Source: Methanococcoides seepicolus
GTDB lineage: Archaea; Halobacteriota; Methanosarcinia; Methanosarcinales; Methanosarcinaceae
Direction: 5' to 3'
Length of the DNA: 64,000 nt
Assembly: GCF_023684405.1 (NCBI RefSeq)
Contig: NZ_JAGSOI010000003.1
Location: 1 to 64,000, forward strand
A program made the translations under genes and the position numbers. The notes under the pieces were generated by a model. The model saw nothing but the letters and a program-made list of their open reading frames with translations. It was not told the DNA's origin and ran no database searches. Positions 8,304 through 17,103 of this stretch are shown here, in pieces. Within the stretch, counting starts at the first letter, position 1, and the number at the start of each line of letters is the position of its first letter.

Positions 8304-9014
8304 ATGTTCTCGGATTATAGGCAGCGTCTTGTCAATGAACTCAAAGAAGAGCTTGAAGCTGCCGAAAATATTTCTTGTGAAGATCTGGCATCGCAGATAC
8401 GTAGTATCGGTTTTACCTGTTCCATGTGTGGTAAATGCTGTAGGCGTTCCTGTGGGGACAATCGCGTTTTTTTGACATCTTCTGACATTCGTTCATTGCA
8501 GGACTGCTCCCTTGACGATGCGGTCTTCCCAATGTTGCCTGATATGTCTGATGTTTCTTTTGCAGATGCTGTGAATGAGTATTCACATGAGTTAGAAGTG
8601 GACTCTCAGGGCCGGTATCATACGTTTGGATGGATGCTGAAAAGGAAGGCGAATGGCAATTGTTCTTTTATTGGTGAGGATGGTAGCAACAGGTGTGGCA
8701 TCTATGGTAGCAGGCCGATGCTTTGTGGGACCTATCCTTTCTATGTCGAGTGTGGCAAGTTGCTGACCTCTGAATGTGAGGGGTTGGGAAAGCCTATTTC
8801 CGATGAGGATGCTGTTTTGCTCGCAAAGGGCCTGCTGGACAGGTATGTTACTGAGCTGAAAGATACTGTTCTCCTTTATGAGAAATTCGAGGCCAATGAT
8901 GCCTCTTCTCATACTATCGCCATCTCTAAGGGTTCTTCAGATGTCGATGAGGTCCTTTTTATTGTGCACGATCATAATGGGAACTCGGAGTTTGCAATTA
9001 AATTGAATAAGTGA
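8304..9014 (+). CDS. YkgJ-type CxxC-cluster protein (predicted Fe/Zn binding)
   Basis: A 236-residue soluble protein of the PF03692-like cysteine-cluster family. The N-terminal cluster reads CSMCGKCCRRSCG (about 38-50) and a second set follows in NGNCSF, NRCGIYG, PMLCGTYPF, VECGK and SECEG (about 115-155). Such spacing is thought to bind zinc or an iron-sulfur cluster; the molecular role of the family is unknown. The start is ATG 8304 with AGGCTGATC just ahead. It lies 24 bases after the DHH gene and is likely in the same transcript. Confidence 0.85.
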   Translation: MFSDYRQRLVNELKEELEAAENISCEDLASQIRSIGFTCSMCGKCCRRSCGDNRVFLTSSDIRSLQDCSLDDAVFPMLPDMSDVSFADAVNEYSHELEVDSQGRYHTFGWMLKRKANGNCSFIGEDGSNRCGIYGSRPMLCGTYPFYVECGKLLTSECEGLGKPISDEDAVLLAKGLLDRYVTELKDTVLLYEKFEANDASSHTIAISKGSSDVDEVLFIVHDHNGNSEFAIKLNK

Positions 9015-9068
9015 AGCTGCTAATCGATTGTTTTATTTATAAGGTACTCATTAAATGCAGTGATTACC

Positions 9069-10355
9069 ATGTCCAATACTAATGATCATCCAATGACGAT
9101 CTCTGAGAAGATCTTTTCAAAAGCTTCAGGAAAAACGGTTAAAGCCGGGGATTTCGTACTTGCGAACATCGACCGTGCAATGACTCACGATATCACTGGT
9201 CCCCTTGCAGTAGATGGTTTTTATGACATCATGCGTGACAAGGAAGAGAAAAAGGTGTGGGACCCAAGCAAGATCGTGATAGTCTTTGACCATCAGGTTC
9301 CTGCTGATTCTCTCAATGCTTCTGCAAACCATATCATGCTCAGGAAGTTTGCAAAGGAACAGGGAATTCTGAACTATGATGTCTATGAGGGCGTATGCCA
9401 TCAGGTCATGCCTGAAATGGGTCATGTAAGGCCTGGTGACCTTATTGTGGGGTCTGATTCCCATACTTGTGCATACGGGTCTCTTGGTGCATTCTCTACA
9501 GGTGTCGGTTCTACTGATATGGCAGCGGTGTTTGCATCAGGTAAGCTCTGGTTCAGGGTCCCTGAGACCATCAGGTTCGAAGCCAATGGAAAGCTTCCAA
9601 AACACGTCTATTCAAAGGACCTTATACTGCACATGATAGGTGATGTCGGTGCAGAAGGTGCAAGATATATGGCTGCTGAGTATGCGGGTTCCACCATTGA
9701 AGGCCTTACGATGTCCGAGCGTATGACCATTTCCAATATGGCAATTGAAATGGGCGGTAAAGCAGGTATCATTGAAGCTGACAAGACCACAGAGGCATAT
9801 CTTAAGGAGCGCATTCCTGACTATGAGTTCGATCCATACTGGAAGTCCGATGAGGATGCCGAATATGCTGAGTTCCATGATTATGATGTTTCCGATCTTG
9901 AGCCACAGGTGGCATGTCCTCACAACGTGGACAATGTAAAACCGGTCTCTGAAGTGGAAGGTACAAAGGTCGATCAGGTATTCGTAGGTTCATGTACCAA
10001 CGGTCGCTTTGAGGACATCAAGATCGTGGCTGAGATGATGGGTGACGAGCCTGTTGCAAAGGATGTACGTCTTTTGATCATCCCTGCATCAAGGACCGAG
10101 TATATGAAAGTGCTGCGTGCAGGATACGTGGAGCAGTTCATGGAAGCCGGTGCAATTGTGGAATCACCATGCTGTGGACCATGTATGGGCGGTTCCTTTG
10201 GTCTGCTTGGTGACGGTGAAGTGGGACTTGCAACATCCAACCGTAACTTCAGAGGAAGGGAAGGCAGCCCTGAATCATTCGTATATCTTAGTTCACCTGC
10301 AACAGCTGCAGCATCTGCACTGACCGGTGTGATAACTGACCCAAGAAATATCTGA
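9069..10355 (+). CDS. leuC: 3-Isopropylmalate / homoaconitate-type dehydratase large subunit
   Basis: Aconitase-superfamily large subunit that isomerises a malate-type substrate through a [4Fe-4S] cluster. The cluster ligands are visible: Cys309 in VGSCTNGR, Cys369 and Cys372 in [18 protein letters not shown] is the substrate-binding loop. Methanogens carry two paralogues, one for leucine/isoleucine and one for the homocitrate route to coenzyme B; I cannot tell which this is from sequence alone, and the small subunit is not in the window. The in-frame GTG at 9060 is less likely than ATG 9069, which has AGTGAT just ahead. 428 residues, normal length. Confidence 0.92.
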   Translation: MSNTNDHPMTISEKIFSKASGKTVKAGDFVLANIDRAMTHDITGPLAVDGFYDIMRDKEEKKVWDPSKIVIVFDHQVPADSLNASANHIMLRKFAKEQGILNYDVYEGVCHQVMPEMGHVRPGDLIVGSDSHTCAYGSLGAFSTGVGSTDMAAVFASGKLWFRVPETIRFEANGKLPKHVYSKDLILHMIGDVGAEGARYMAAEYAGSTIEGLTMSERMTISNMAIEMGGKAGIIEADKTTEAYLKERIPDYEFDPYWKSDEDAEYAEFHDYDVSDLEPQVACPHNVDNVKPVSEVEGTKVDQVFVGSCTNGRFEDIKIVAEMMGDEPVAKDVRLLIIPASRTEYMKVLRAGYVEQFMEAGAIVESPCCGPCMGGSFGLLGDGEVGLATSNRNFRGREGSPESFVYLSSPATAAASALTGVITDPRNI

Positions 10356-10424
10356 GATATCTCTCAGTTCTTTTTTATAAGTTGACCAAAAAAGATATAT
10401 TAGAATATTGATAATTGGGGGTTC

Positions 10425-10484
10425 GACGTTGGTATAAACCAACAACAATTCCGTCATATTGTGTTCGGATTACACACCAACGTC
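10425..10484. other. Nested inverted repeats in convergent gap (possible structured RNA or terminator)
   Basis: In the 175-base gap between the convergent leuC and CBS genes, GACGTTGGT (10425-10433) is repeated inverted as ACCAACGTC (10476-10484), a 9-bp arm pair. The first copy can instead pair locally: GTTGGT (10428-10433) with ACCAAC (10438-10443) around the 4-base loop ATAA. The two foldings exclude each other. No gene or T tract typical of an intrinsic terminator lies directly after the outer arm, although CCTTATTTTATTTC begins about ten bases further on. Confidence 0.5.
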
Positions 10485-10530
10485 AATACACCTTATTTTA
10501 TTTCTTCATTATTTTAGCGAGCTGTTTCTT

Positions 10531-10992
10531 TTATTTCCAGAACAGCTCTTTTATGATATCGCTGGAGCTGATGATGCCTATTGGTCTGTAGGATGCTCCA
10601 ACAGTCTCTTCTGACATGACTATCAGGCGGTGTACTCTTTTATCGACCATCATGTCAGCAACATCGTGAACGGTTGCATTTGGACTGACGGTTTCAACCG
10701 AATCTGACATCAGGTCTTCCACAGATGATAGTTCCCAGTTCTTATCCTTCATCCGTCCTAAGATGTCAATATCAGATATGATCCCAAAGGTCTCACCGCC
10801 GTCCTCTATGGCCACAACTGTGGATACGTTCTGGTCAGCCATCACCTTTGCTATCTCTACCGCATTCGACTCAAAAGGTACCGTCACTACTCCCCTTGTC
10901 ATTACGTCCTTAACCTGTATACTTTCTGCTATCAAGATATCTTCCTCCCTTGTGTCTAAAAACGATTTGTCTGCCAATACGGGTGGCTTCAA
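10531..10992 (-). CDS. Two-CBS-domain protein
   Basis: A 153-residue stand-alone CBS pair. The first repeat begins at VKDVMTRGVVTV (about 27) and ends at GIISDIDIL; the second begins at VEDLMSDSVETV (about 91) and ends at GIISSSDII. CBS pairs bind adenosine nucleotides and usually regulate a partner protein. No catalytic domain is attached. The only in-frame start upstream is TTG at 10992, giving a 26-residue leader ahead of the first repeat. It faces leuC across a repeat-bearing gap; its upstream side is shared with the hisE promoter region. Confidence 0.86.
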   Translation of the reverse strand: MKPPVLADKSFLDTREEDILIAESIQVKDVMTRGVVTVPFESNAVEIAKVMADQNVSTVVAIEDGGETFGIISDIDILGRMKDKNWELSSVEDLMSDSVETVSPNATVHDVADMMVDKRVHRLIVMSEETVGASYRPIGIISSSDIIKELFWK

Positions 10993-11203
10993 AAATACTA
11001 CAATATTTATTTTGAGAGTTTAGCTATAAATAAACATCGGATAGTTGCATGATGTCTTCAATGGCATATTGGGGAATATTATATGTGGGAGGGGGATGAT
11101 ATGCGTAAATATCATTGAAATCCTTTTTAATGATGTAATCCTATTAGCTAAATAGACTGGGTACTACGATCCTAAAATTTATGTTCAATATAGAGGTTTT
11201 CCA

Positions 11204-11503
11204 ATGACTGATGCAGATATGTCTGTTCTGAACGAAGTATTCGATGTGATAATGGACCGCAAGAACAATCCTGTGGAGGGTTCTTATGTTTGTTCTCTTC
11301 TTGATCACAGGAAAGGTATAAACAAAGTGCTCGAAAAAGTAGGTGAGGAAACTGCTGAAACGATCCTTGCTGTCAAGGATAATGACCGGGCTGAGATAAT
11401 CTATGAAACCTCTGATCTGTTGTTCCATCTGCTGGTAATGCTTGCAGCTACTGACATTACTCTTGAGGATATTGCTGAAGAAATGAAAAAAAGAAGGCAT
11501 TAA
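11204..11503 (+). CDS. hisE: Phosphoribosyl-ATP pyrophosphatase HisE
   Basis: Hydrolyses phosphoribosyl-ATP to phosphoribosyl-AMP, the second step of histidine synthesis. The 99-residue protein has the MazG-like all-alpha fold with the metal-binding [13 protein letters not shown] helix (about 44-56) and [13 protein letters not shown] (about 68-80). The start is ATG 11204 with GAGGTTTT eight bases ahead. It stands alone, without other his genes, and ends 7 bases before the convergent HTH-CBS gene. Confidence 0.96.
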   Translation: MTDADMSVLNEVFDVIMDRKNNPVEGSYVCSLLDHRKGINKVLEKVGEETAETILAVKDNDRAEIIYETSDLLFHLLVMLAATDITLEDIAEEMKKRRH

Positions 11504-11510
11504 GGTCATA

Positions 11511-12386
11511 TCAGTATATGACCAGTTCATGCAATACATCTGTTCTTGATATCATTCCTCTTGGAACTCCATCAATGGTTACGATAAGCCTTCCAATGTT
11601 GTGTTCATCGAACATATGAGCTGCATCACTAAGGGATGATTCGCCATCTATTGTAATGACATTCTTTGTCATTATGTCCTTTATTTTCAGGGTCATCTTC
11701 CCGCTTGCAAGGGTTTCTCCTATGTCCATGAAAGTTACTATTCCAACTATCTTTCCATTATCTTCCACTGGGGCGCCGTGTATCTTGTTCGTTATAAAGA
11801 TCCGGGCAGCTTCTTGTATAGTGGAATTCGGTTCTACCGAAATGGTGTCTTTTTTAATATAATGTTTGATGGATTTCTTTGGTAGGGATACCATTTCCGT
11901 TATTTCAAAAAGAAGTAAGTTCTCAGTATCGTCCCGGCCAACTACATCTCCCCTTACTATAAGTCGGTTCACAGGGGTTGGTCCTACTTGGACTCGATCT
12001 CCACTGTTGAATGCCTTGATGTTCCCAAGCACTTTTATCCTGCCATTGCACAGGTCAGGATGCCTCACTGTTGTAAAACTGATCTCTGCAACAGTGGCAC
12101 CTTTTACTATCGTTTCATTTTTGTAGATGGGAACTTCTGCTTCCTTGTCCATTGCAGTGACGTTCAGGGCTTCGTATGCATCACCGGTTGCTCTGTATCC
12201 ACCTTTTGGACCCGGAACTCCCTCTACAAGTCCCAGCATTTTTAGTGATTGCATCTGATTCCTGACAGTCCCCGGATTCCTGTCTATTAACTCGGCGATC
12301 TCCTCACCTTTAACTGCTGATGCCTTCTGACGCTGAAGGTTGATCAATTCAATGATTATCTCTTTTTGAATGGGGGTTAATTCCAT
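11511..12386 (-). CDS. Winged-helix and CBS-domain transcriptional regulator
   Basis: A 291-residue predicted DNA-binding sensor. Residues 1-70 form a winged helix (EEIAELIDRNPGTVRNQMQSL recognition region, then a GPKGGYRAT wing). A middle region (75-170) is beta-rich and of unknown role. Two CBS repeats follow, starting at IKKDTISVEPNS (about 178) and IKDIMTKNVITI (about 238). This HTH plus CBS layout is archaeal (COG2524-like) and implies a regulator that reads adenylate or SAM levels. Start ATG 12386 has GGTGAGCTT ahead. The target genes are not evident; divergent NOG1-like GTPase is the nearest. Confidence 0.87.
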   Translation of the reverse strand: MELTPIQKEIIIELINLQRQKASAVKGEEIAELIDRNPGTVRNQMQSLKMLGLVEGVPGPKGGYRATGDAYEALNVTAMDKEAEVPIYKNETIVKGATVAEISFTTVRHPDLCNGRIKVLGNIKAFNSGDRVQVGPTPVNRLIVRGDVVGRDDTENLLLFEITEMVSLPKKSIKHYIKKDTISVEPNSTIQEAARIFITNKIHGAPVEDNGKIVGIVTFMDIGETLASGKMTLKIKDIMTKNVITIDGESSLSDAAHMFDEHNIGRLIVTIDGVPRGMISRTDVLHELVIY

Positions 12387-12563
12387 AAGCTCACCGTTAT
12401 CTCCTAGTGGATTTATCTGAATAGGACTATATATACATGTTGTAAGAATTGCAATGAATGATAATTAATAATCTTTTTATTTAGAGGGCTATACTTCGAG
12501 GAACACTAATATATAGCTTATGCGAGTTTGAAGCTGATTATAGCTAATTATAGGTAAAAGATC

Positions 12564-13646
12564 ATGATATTTGAGAAGATTCACACGGTTCCGACTTCGG
12601 ACGAGCTTATTGATAAAGCATTTCGGAGAGCAGCGCGTGCAAAGGCAGGAAAGACGGTAAGGGATAGGGACGGTGCAATGAAAGCACATGAGTCTATGAT
12701 AATGACCTCTGGGAATATCCTATCTGATAATCTTGCAAATACTGTCAGGCGTTTTCCAAACTTTGATGATCTTTCGGATTTTTATTATGAACTTACTGAT
12801 ATCGTAGTAGGTATCGATGACCTTCGTATCGCTCTTGGTTCTGCTGACTGGGCAAGTAACAAGATCCATGAGATCTCAAGGGAATATGTGGGTAAGATAA
12901 GAAAAAGCAAGGACCCGGTTAAGACCCGAAAAGAGGCATTTGGCCGTATGAGTTCTGTGATAGGTTCTATTAGTAAGCATCTTATTTTCCTGAACGAAGC
13001 CCGTAATATCATGAGGAAGTTCCCGGATGTACGGGAGGAACCTACAATTGTAGTCGCAGGTTATCCTAACGTTGGGAAATCAAGCTTTGTTGCAATGGTC
13101 ACCGGTGCAAAGCCGGAAATAGCTTCCTATCCTTTTACGACAAAGGGTGTTCTTATCGGACATTTCGAAAGGAACCATGACAGGTATCAGGTAATTGATA
13201 CTCCTGGTCTTCTTGACAGGCCGATGTCTGAAAGGAACGAGGTGGAACTTCAGGCGATCACTGCGATAAAACATCTTGATGCAGTTGTACTTTTCATTCT
13301 CGATGCAAGTGAGACATGCGGTTACGAGATCGCTGATCAGAAACGTCTTCTTGATGAAGTCGTGGCAAACTTTGAAATGCCGGTCTATGTTGTTGCGAAC
13401 AAGTGTGACCATGATCTCTTCAAAATACCTGATTTCGTTGATGTGAAAATGTCAACCGCAACAGGTGAGAATCTCGATTCTATCGTCGACAGGCTAGTTG
13501 AGATGATCGAAGAGACCAAAAATGAGAAGGAAGCAAAAGAAGCGGCTGAAGAAGCAGCTAGAGAACTAAGCGAAGAAATGGCTGAAGAAGCAGCTAAATT
13601 AAGCGAAGAATTGGGTGAAGAACTCGATAAAGCCGATCTTAAATGA
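12564..13646 (+). CDS. NOG1-family GTPase
   Basis: A 360-residue GTPase of the NOG1/Obg-related group, associated in eukaryotes with 60S ribosome assembly and likely ribosome-linked here. After a helical N-terminal domain (1-160), the G1 loop is GYPNVGKS (166-173), G2 SYPFTTKG, G3 DTPGLLDRP, and G4 NKCD. The last 45 residues are an Ala/Glu-rich helix built from an imperfect duplicated unit. Start ATG 12564 with AGGT ten bases ahead. It ends convergently with the aminotransferase gene at a shared hairpin. Confidence 0.92.
   Translation: MIFEKIHTVPTSDELIDKAFRRAARAKAGKTVRDRDGAMKAHESMIMTSGNILSDNLANTVRRFPNFDDLSDFYYELTDIVVGIDDLRIALGSADWASNKIHEISREYVGKIRKSKDPVKTRKEAFGRMSSVIGSISKHLIFLNEARNIMRKFPDVREEPTIVVAGYPNVGKSSFVAMVTGAKPEIASYPFTTKGVLIGHFERNHDRYQVIDTPGLLDRPMSERNEVELQAITAIKHLDAVVLFILDASETCGYEIADQKRLLDEVVANFEMPVYVVANKCDHDLFKIPDFVDVKMSTATGENLDSIVDRLVEMIEETKNEKEAKEAAEEAARELSEEMAEEAAKLSEELGEELDKADLK
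13545..13610 (+). repeat. Imperfect duplication in the NOG1 C-terminal tail
   Basis: A unit beginning GCTGAAGAAGCAGCTA and ending TAAGCGAAGAA occurs twice, at 13545-13577 (33 bases) and 13581-13610 (30 bases, one codon shorter), separated by ATG. It encodes AEEAARELSEE then AEEAAKLSEE. The in-frame length difference suggests slippage or unequal exchange that keeps the helix register. Confidence 0.8.
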
Positions 13647-13666
13647 ACTTCAAGATCTAATAAAAA

Positions 13667-13693
13667 TGAACAGGTCCTTTATAGGACTGTTCA
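13667..13693. terminator. Hairpin terminator between convergent NOG1 and aminotransferase genes
   Basis: TGAACAG-G-TCC, loop TTTATA, GGA-CTGTTCA forms a 10-bp stem with one bulged G. On the minus strand it is followed by TTTTTATTAG, so it best terminates the aminotransferase operon; its inner arm includes that gene's stop codon (13691-13693). Confidence 0.72.
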
Positions 13694-14803
13694 GAGTACT
13701 TTTTCCATTATCTGTAAAGCTCTTTTTATCTCATCCATTGATGTTGCATAAGACATTCGTATGTAGCCATCTCCGTTCTCACCAAAAGCTGTTCCTGGTA
13801 CGACAACTACTCCGTTAGCTACCAGCTTAGTGGCAACTTCGGTGCTGTTCTCCACTTTTGGGAATATGTAGAATGCGCCTTTTGGGGGTTCACATTCCAT
13901 TCCCAGTGCATTGACGCCTTCAACAAGGAAATCCCTGCGTCTTTTGAACTCATCGCGCATTGTATAAACAAAGTCCTGCGGGCCGGTAATGGCGGCAAGA
14001 GCTGCTTTTTGTGCAATGGAGTTCGCGCATGCCTGCACGTATTGATGGACCTTTAGCATCTGCTCGGTATATTCTTGGTTCGCAGCAGTGTATCCGACAC
14101 GCCATCCGGTCATTGCATATGTCTTTGAGACCGCATTGACCGTTATGACATTGTCAGTGAACTTTGCAGGGCTGACGTGCTCTCCTTCGTAAAGGAAATG
14201 CTCGTAGACCTCATCGGAGATCAGCGTGATGTCATTATCGTCTGCTATCTCGGCATAGGCCTTGATGTCGTTTTTTGAAAGCACTCCTCCGGTGGGATTG
14301 CAAGGGGAGTTCACGATGACCGCCTTTGTTCTGGGGGTGATCTTCTCCATTACATCTTCCGGTCTCATGGTAAGACCTTCTCCCAGCGGGACTCCGATTA
14401 CCTTTCCGCCCATGAAGCCTGCAAGGGCATTATAGGATACGAATCCCGGGTCGGAGATGATTATCTCATCTCCCGGATCAACGAGTGCTGCGATGGCTAT
14501 TTCCAGCGCTTCGGATGCACCTGAGGTAACGATAATACCGTCAGTACTCACCTCGAAACCATTCTCTTCCCGGAACTTCTGGCTTAACGCTTCCCTTAGT
14601 TCAATGATCCCGGCACCGTACGTGTATCCGGTAAATCCTTCGTTAATGGCATCGATGGCCGCTTGCCGAATATGGTCGGGCGTATCAAAATCCGGTTGCC
14701 CAAGTCCCAGATTGACCGCATCTGAACCGGCAGCCTCGAACATCTTTCTGATACCTGATATATCAACATCGAGAACACGTTGTGCAAATCCTCTGCCGCT
14801 CAT
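13691..14803 (-). CDS. aspC: Class I/II pyridoxal-phosphate aminotransferase (aspartate aminotransferase-like)
   Basis: Transfers amino groups between amino acids and 2-oxo acids. The PLP lysine is Lys227 in NAVSKTYAMTGWRVGY, and the cofactor- and substrate-contacting NSPCNPTGG (165-173), DEVYEHFLY and the C-terminal GYIRMSYA arginine are present. At 370 residues it fits the archaeal aspartate/aromatic aminotransferase group; exact substrate is not certain. Start ATG 14803 has GGGGAAGACATC ahead. It is the last gene of a five-gene leftward operon, 12 bases after hxlB. Confidence 0.92.
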   Translation of the reverse strand: MSGRGFAQRVLDVDISGIRKMFEAAGSDAVNLGLGQPDFDTPDHIRQAAIDAINEGFTGYTYGAGIIELREALSQKFREENGFEVSTDGIIVTSGASEALEIAIAALVDPGDEIIISDPGFVSYNALAGFMGGKVIGVPLGEGLTMRPEDVMEKITPRTKAVIVNSPCNPTGGVLSKNDIKAYAEIADDNDITLISDEVYEHFLYEGEHVSPAKFTDNVITVNAVSKTYAMTGWRVGYTAANQEYTEQMLKVHQYVQACANSIAQKAALAAITGPQDFVYTMRDEFKRRRDFLVEGVNALGMECEPPKGAFYIFPKVENSTEVATKLVANGVVVVPGTAFGENGDGYIRMSYATSMDEIKRALQIMEKVL

Positions 14804-14815
14804 GATGTCTTCCCC

Positions 14816-15424
14816 TTACTCAAGTTTAGCATGACGTGACTTAAGATCGTCCTCGGATGCTCCGGTAATGGAGATAAGCTCTGCAATAACGGCATCAAGG
14901 AATACCATGGATGATATCTCAAAAGAAGTTCCCAGGGGCGTGAGATTTGAATAGTCTCCGCGCATATGCCTTTCAAGGTATCCGCCAGTATCTTCCTTTG
15001 TCCTCCCCTTGATTTCCATGGTGACATCTGAAAGATTGCCGAGTGTGGAATCGCTGTTGGATGTAATGGTGATGAGCTTTGATCCGATATCCTTTGTGAT
15101 CTTTCCAAGATTGGAGATCGATTTCGTTTCTCCTGATCCGGATATTGTGACAACTACGTCTCCTGGGTGAACCGCAGGTGTAGTGGATTCTCCGACCACG
15201 TAGGACTTCAGACCAAGATGCATCAGACGCATTGCAAATGCCTTTCCTACAAGACCTGATCTTCCCGCACCCATCACGAATATGCCGTCCGCATCAAGGA
15301 TGGTTGCTATCATATTTCTGATACTTTCCTTGTCAAGGTCGCTGGCAACACTTTCGAGGTGGTGTGCCATAAGCTGCATGGATGAGACCAAATGCTCACA
15401 TTTTATTGAAGATACGTCTTTCAT
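14816..15424 (-). CDS. hxlB: 6-Phospho-3-hexuloisomerase
   Basis: A 202-residue SIS-domain isomerase that interconverts fructose 6-phosphate and 3-hexulose 6-phosphate; in archaea lacking the oxidative pentose pathway it works with hexulose-phosphate synthase to make ribulose 5-phosphate. Characteristic segments are GAGRSGLVGKAFAMRLMHLG (about 53-72), VGESTTPA, and TISGSGETKS (the sugar-phosphate loop). ATG 15424 has AAAGGAATGAATATTT ahead. The synthase partner is not in the window. The neighbour upstream is a protein of unknown function, 15 bases away. Confidence 0.93.
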   Translation of the reverse strand: MKDVSSIKCEHLVSSMQLMAHHLESVASDLDKESIRNMIATILDADGIFVMGAGRSGLVGKAFAMRLMHLGLKSYVVGESTTPAVHPGDVVVTISGSGETKSISNLGKITKDIGSKLITITSNSDSTLGNLSDVTMEIKGRTKEDTGGYLERHMRGDYSNLTPLGTSFEISSMVFLDAVIAELISITGASEDDLKSRHAKLE

Positions 15425-15439
15425 AAATATTCATTCCTT

Positions 15440-15967
15440 TCATGGTTTAGGGGCATCTCTGTGCTTGCCCTCATCTTTATATGTAATATCCTTTACTTTC
15501 CATCCCTCGATATTCTTGAATTCCTCAGATAATCGATCGATGTCTGAATCGTCACCGTTCCAGTAAATGTCAAGGTGCACATCATCCTTCTTCAAATCTT
15601 CGATGATGGACTCTGCCAGATGGTAAAGTGCTTTGTTACTGTAAAATGGGATGTTGAACATGGCCCGATATCCATTATGTGTCTTCGCATAGGATACCAG
15701 GATATAGCCACTACTTTCATATTCAGTGATCTTATCGAAGTCACATACGAGCTCAGTTTCATGGACCGCTGTTTTGTCTATCTTTGAGATGCTGATGAGG
15801 GTTTGCCCTACAATGACAGCGGCTGTCTGGCGTCCGTACCAGATGGATATCTTTCCATAGGTGCAGACAATGTTGACCTCATCTGTCCCCATGGCATAAG
15901 AAGACAATGAATGAGTGGCTTCTATTGCTTTTTGTTTTTTTTCAGCGTTATCCATTCGGTGTCCCAC
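15440..15967 (-). CDS. Unknown protein in GTPase-DUF2073-hxlB operon
   Basis: A 175-residue soluble protein that I do not recognise. It looks alpha/beta, with beta-rich middle segments (VNIVCTYGKISIWY, AAVIVGQTLISISK, SSGYILVSYAKT) and a helix near ALYHLAESIIEDLKKD followed by LDIYWNG. One cysteine pair is too far apart for an obvious metal site. Start is GTG 15967 or ATG 15955; neither has a strong ribosome site. Gaps of 6 bases to DUF2073 and 15 bases to hxlB make cotranscription near certain. Confidence 0.78.
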   Translation of the reverse strand: MGHRMDNAEKKQKAIEATHSLSSYAMGTDEVNIVCTYGKISIWYGRQTAAVIVGQTLISISKIDKTAVHETELVCDFDKITEYESSGYILVSYAKTHNGYRAMFNIPFYSNKALYHLAESIIEDLKKDDVHLDIYWNGDDSDIDRLSEEFKNIEGWKVKDITYKDEGKHRDAPKP

Positions 15968-15973
15968 TTATGA

Positions 15974-16333
15974 TTATTTGCTTGAGACGAGTGCACTTAT
16001 CATGTCACGGTCTTTCTTCAAGGTTTTCAGCTTGTTGGCAGGCCCTATCACAGTAAGTCGGGTTCGAACTACGTTCTTCTTGAGCAGCTTTCCAAGCAAT
16101 GATTTATCTGTCTGGCTCGGATAACTTTCCATCTCGATCCCTGCAAAATCATCAGGCTCGATCTGTGTCATCGTCATTTCGATAAGCGTTGCTTCTTCTT
16201 CAGGGGTAAGCCCCTTTTCAAGAACGAGGATCTTCCCATCCTTAACTTCATCAATAATAAATCGAATCTTTTCCACAGGTTGCATTTTTGCGAGTTTGTC
16301 CTCTGAGACCAGGTCCATTTGAATTCCCTGCAT
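15974..16333 (-). CDS. DUF2073 protein
   Basis: A 119-residue archaeal protein of the DUF2073 family, function unknown, which in euryarchaea usually accompanies an Era-like GTPase as it does here. It is acidic in the middle (GLTPEEEATLIEMTMTQIE) and more basic near the C terminus (LLGKLLKKNVVRTRLTVIGP), suggesting an RNA- or ribosome-binding face. ATG 16333 is preferred over the overlapping GTG at 16342 because GGGTGATC lies just ahead of it. The start is coupled to the GTPase stop codon. Confidence 0.88.
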   Translation of the reverse strand: MQGIQMDLVSEDKLAKMQPVEKIRFIIDEVKDGKILVLEKGLTPEEEATLIEMTMTQIEPDDFAGIEMESYPSQTDKSLLGKLLKKNVVRTRLTVIGPANKLKTLKKDRDMISALVSSK

Positions 16334-16338
16334 ATCGA

Positions 16339-16962
16339 TCACCCAAACCTTTTTGCAACTTCATCGTAGAAAGTATCGATGTTCTTTCCCTCAAGGGCAG
16401 ATATGGCTACCATTGGATGCTGTGGGAATGCTTCTCTTATTGAAGTAGCTGAGGATTCCGGAAGGTCTGTCTTGTTAGCAACGATAAGTAGCGGTAAGTT
16501 CCTTGCTTCCATATTCCCAATGACCGTAACATTGACCTGGGTATATGGGTCTTCAGTTGCATCCATTACCAGTATGACCCCGTCAAGGTTCTCCAGCCAC
16601 TTTACTGCTTCAATGACCCCTTCGGTTGCTTCCTTTGCCCTTCTTTTGGATTCTGCTTCGTTCATTCCCAGTTCCATGAACTCATGGAAATCGATCTTTG
16701 TTGCAAGTCCGGGTGTATCAATGATATCAAGACTTATCGATCCACCGTTTGATTGGATGGTAACTCCTTCTCGTCGTCTTGCACGGCGGGTTTCGTGAGC
16801 AATGTGGGATACTGAGCCCATGGCATCGCCTGTCCAGTCTCTGAGTATCCGGTTTGCAAGTGTGGTCTTTCCTGCATTGGGCGGACCATAAATACCGATT
16901 CGTGCATTCTTTTTGTTAAACATCCTTTTGAAGAATTTCTTAAATGATCCCATTACGCCCAT
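16339..16962 (-). CDS. Era-like small GTPase
   Basis: A 207-residue GTPase. G1 is GPPNAGKT (26-33), G3 IIDTPGLATK, G4 ANKTDLP, and G5 VAISALEGKN. A short basic N-terminal helix (FKKFFKRMFNKKNAR) precedes the domain, suitable for RNA or membrane contact. ATG 16962 is chosen over 16998 because GGAGGGAACTT sits at ideal spacing. Era-type GTPases act in small-subunit ribosome assembly in bacteria; an analogous role here is inference. It is the first gene of the operon with DUF2073, an unknown protein, hxlB and aspC. Confidence 0.92.
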   Translation of the reverse strand: MGVMGSFKKFFKRMFNKKNARIGIYGPPNAGKTTLANRILRDWTGDAMGSVSHIAHETRRARRREGVTIQSNGGSISLDIIDTPGLATKIDFHEFMELGMNEAESKRRAKEATEGVIEAVKWLENLDGVILVMDATEDPYTQVNVTVIGNMEARNLPLLIVANKTDLPESSATSIREAFPQHPMVAISALEGKNIDTFYDEVAKRFG

Positions 16963-17103
16963 AAGTTCCCTCCGATGTGATACGGGAATTCCATTCAAAT
17001 ATATACGTTTTGATATTACTCATGCCTTATAAATAATAGCCTGAGTACCATTATTCTAATTATGGATTATTAAATACGTCATAATAAATAATCATTCTGG
17101 ATT

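Noticed and set aside
10356-10530. Possible tRNA suggested by a GGGGGTTCGAC stretch
   Set aside because: No acceptor stem, anticodon arm or matching T-stem can be formed; only the two hairpins reported are supported.
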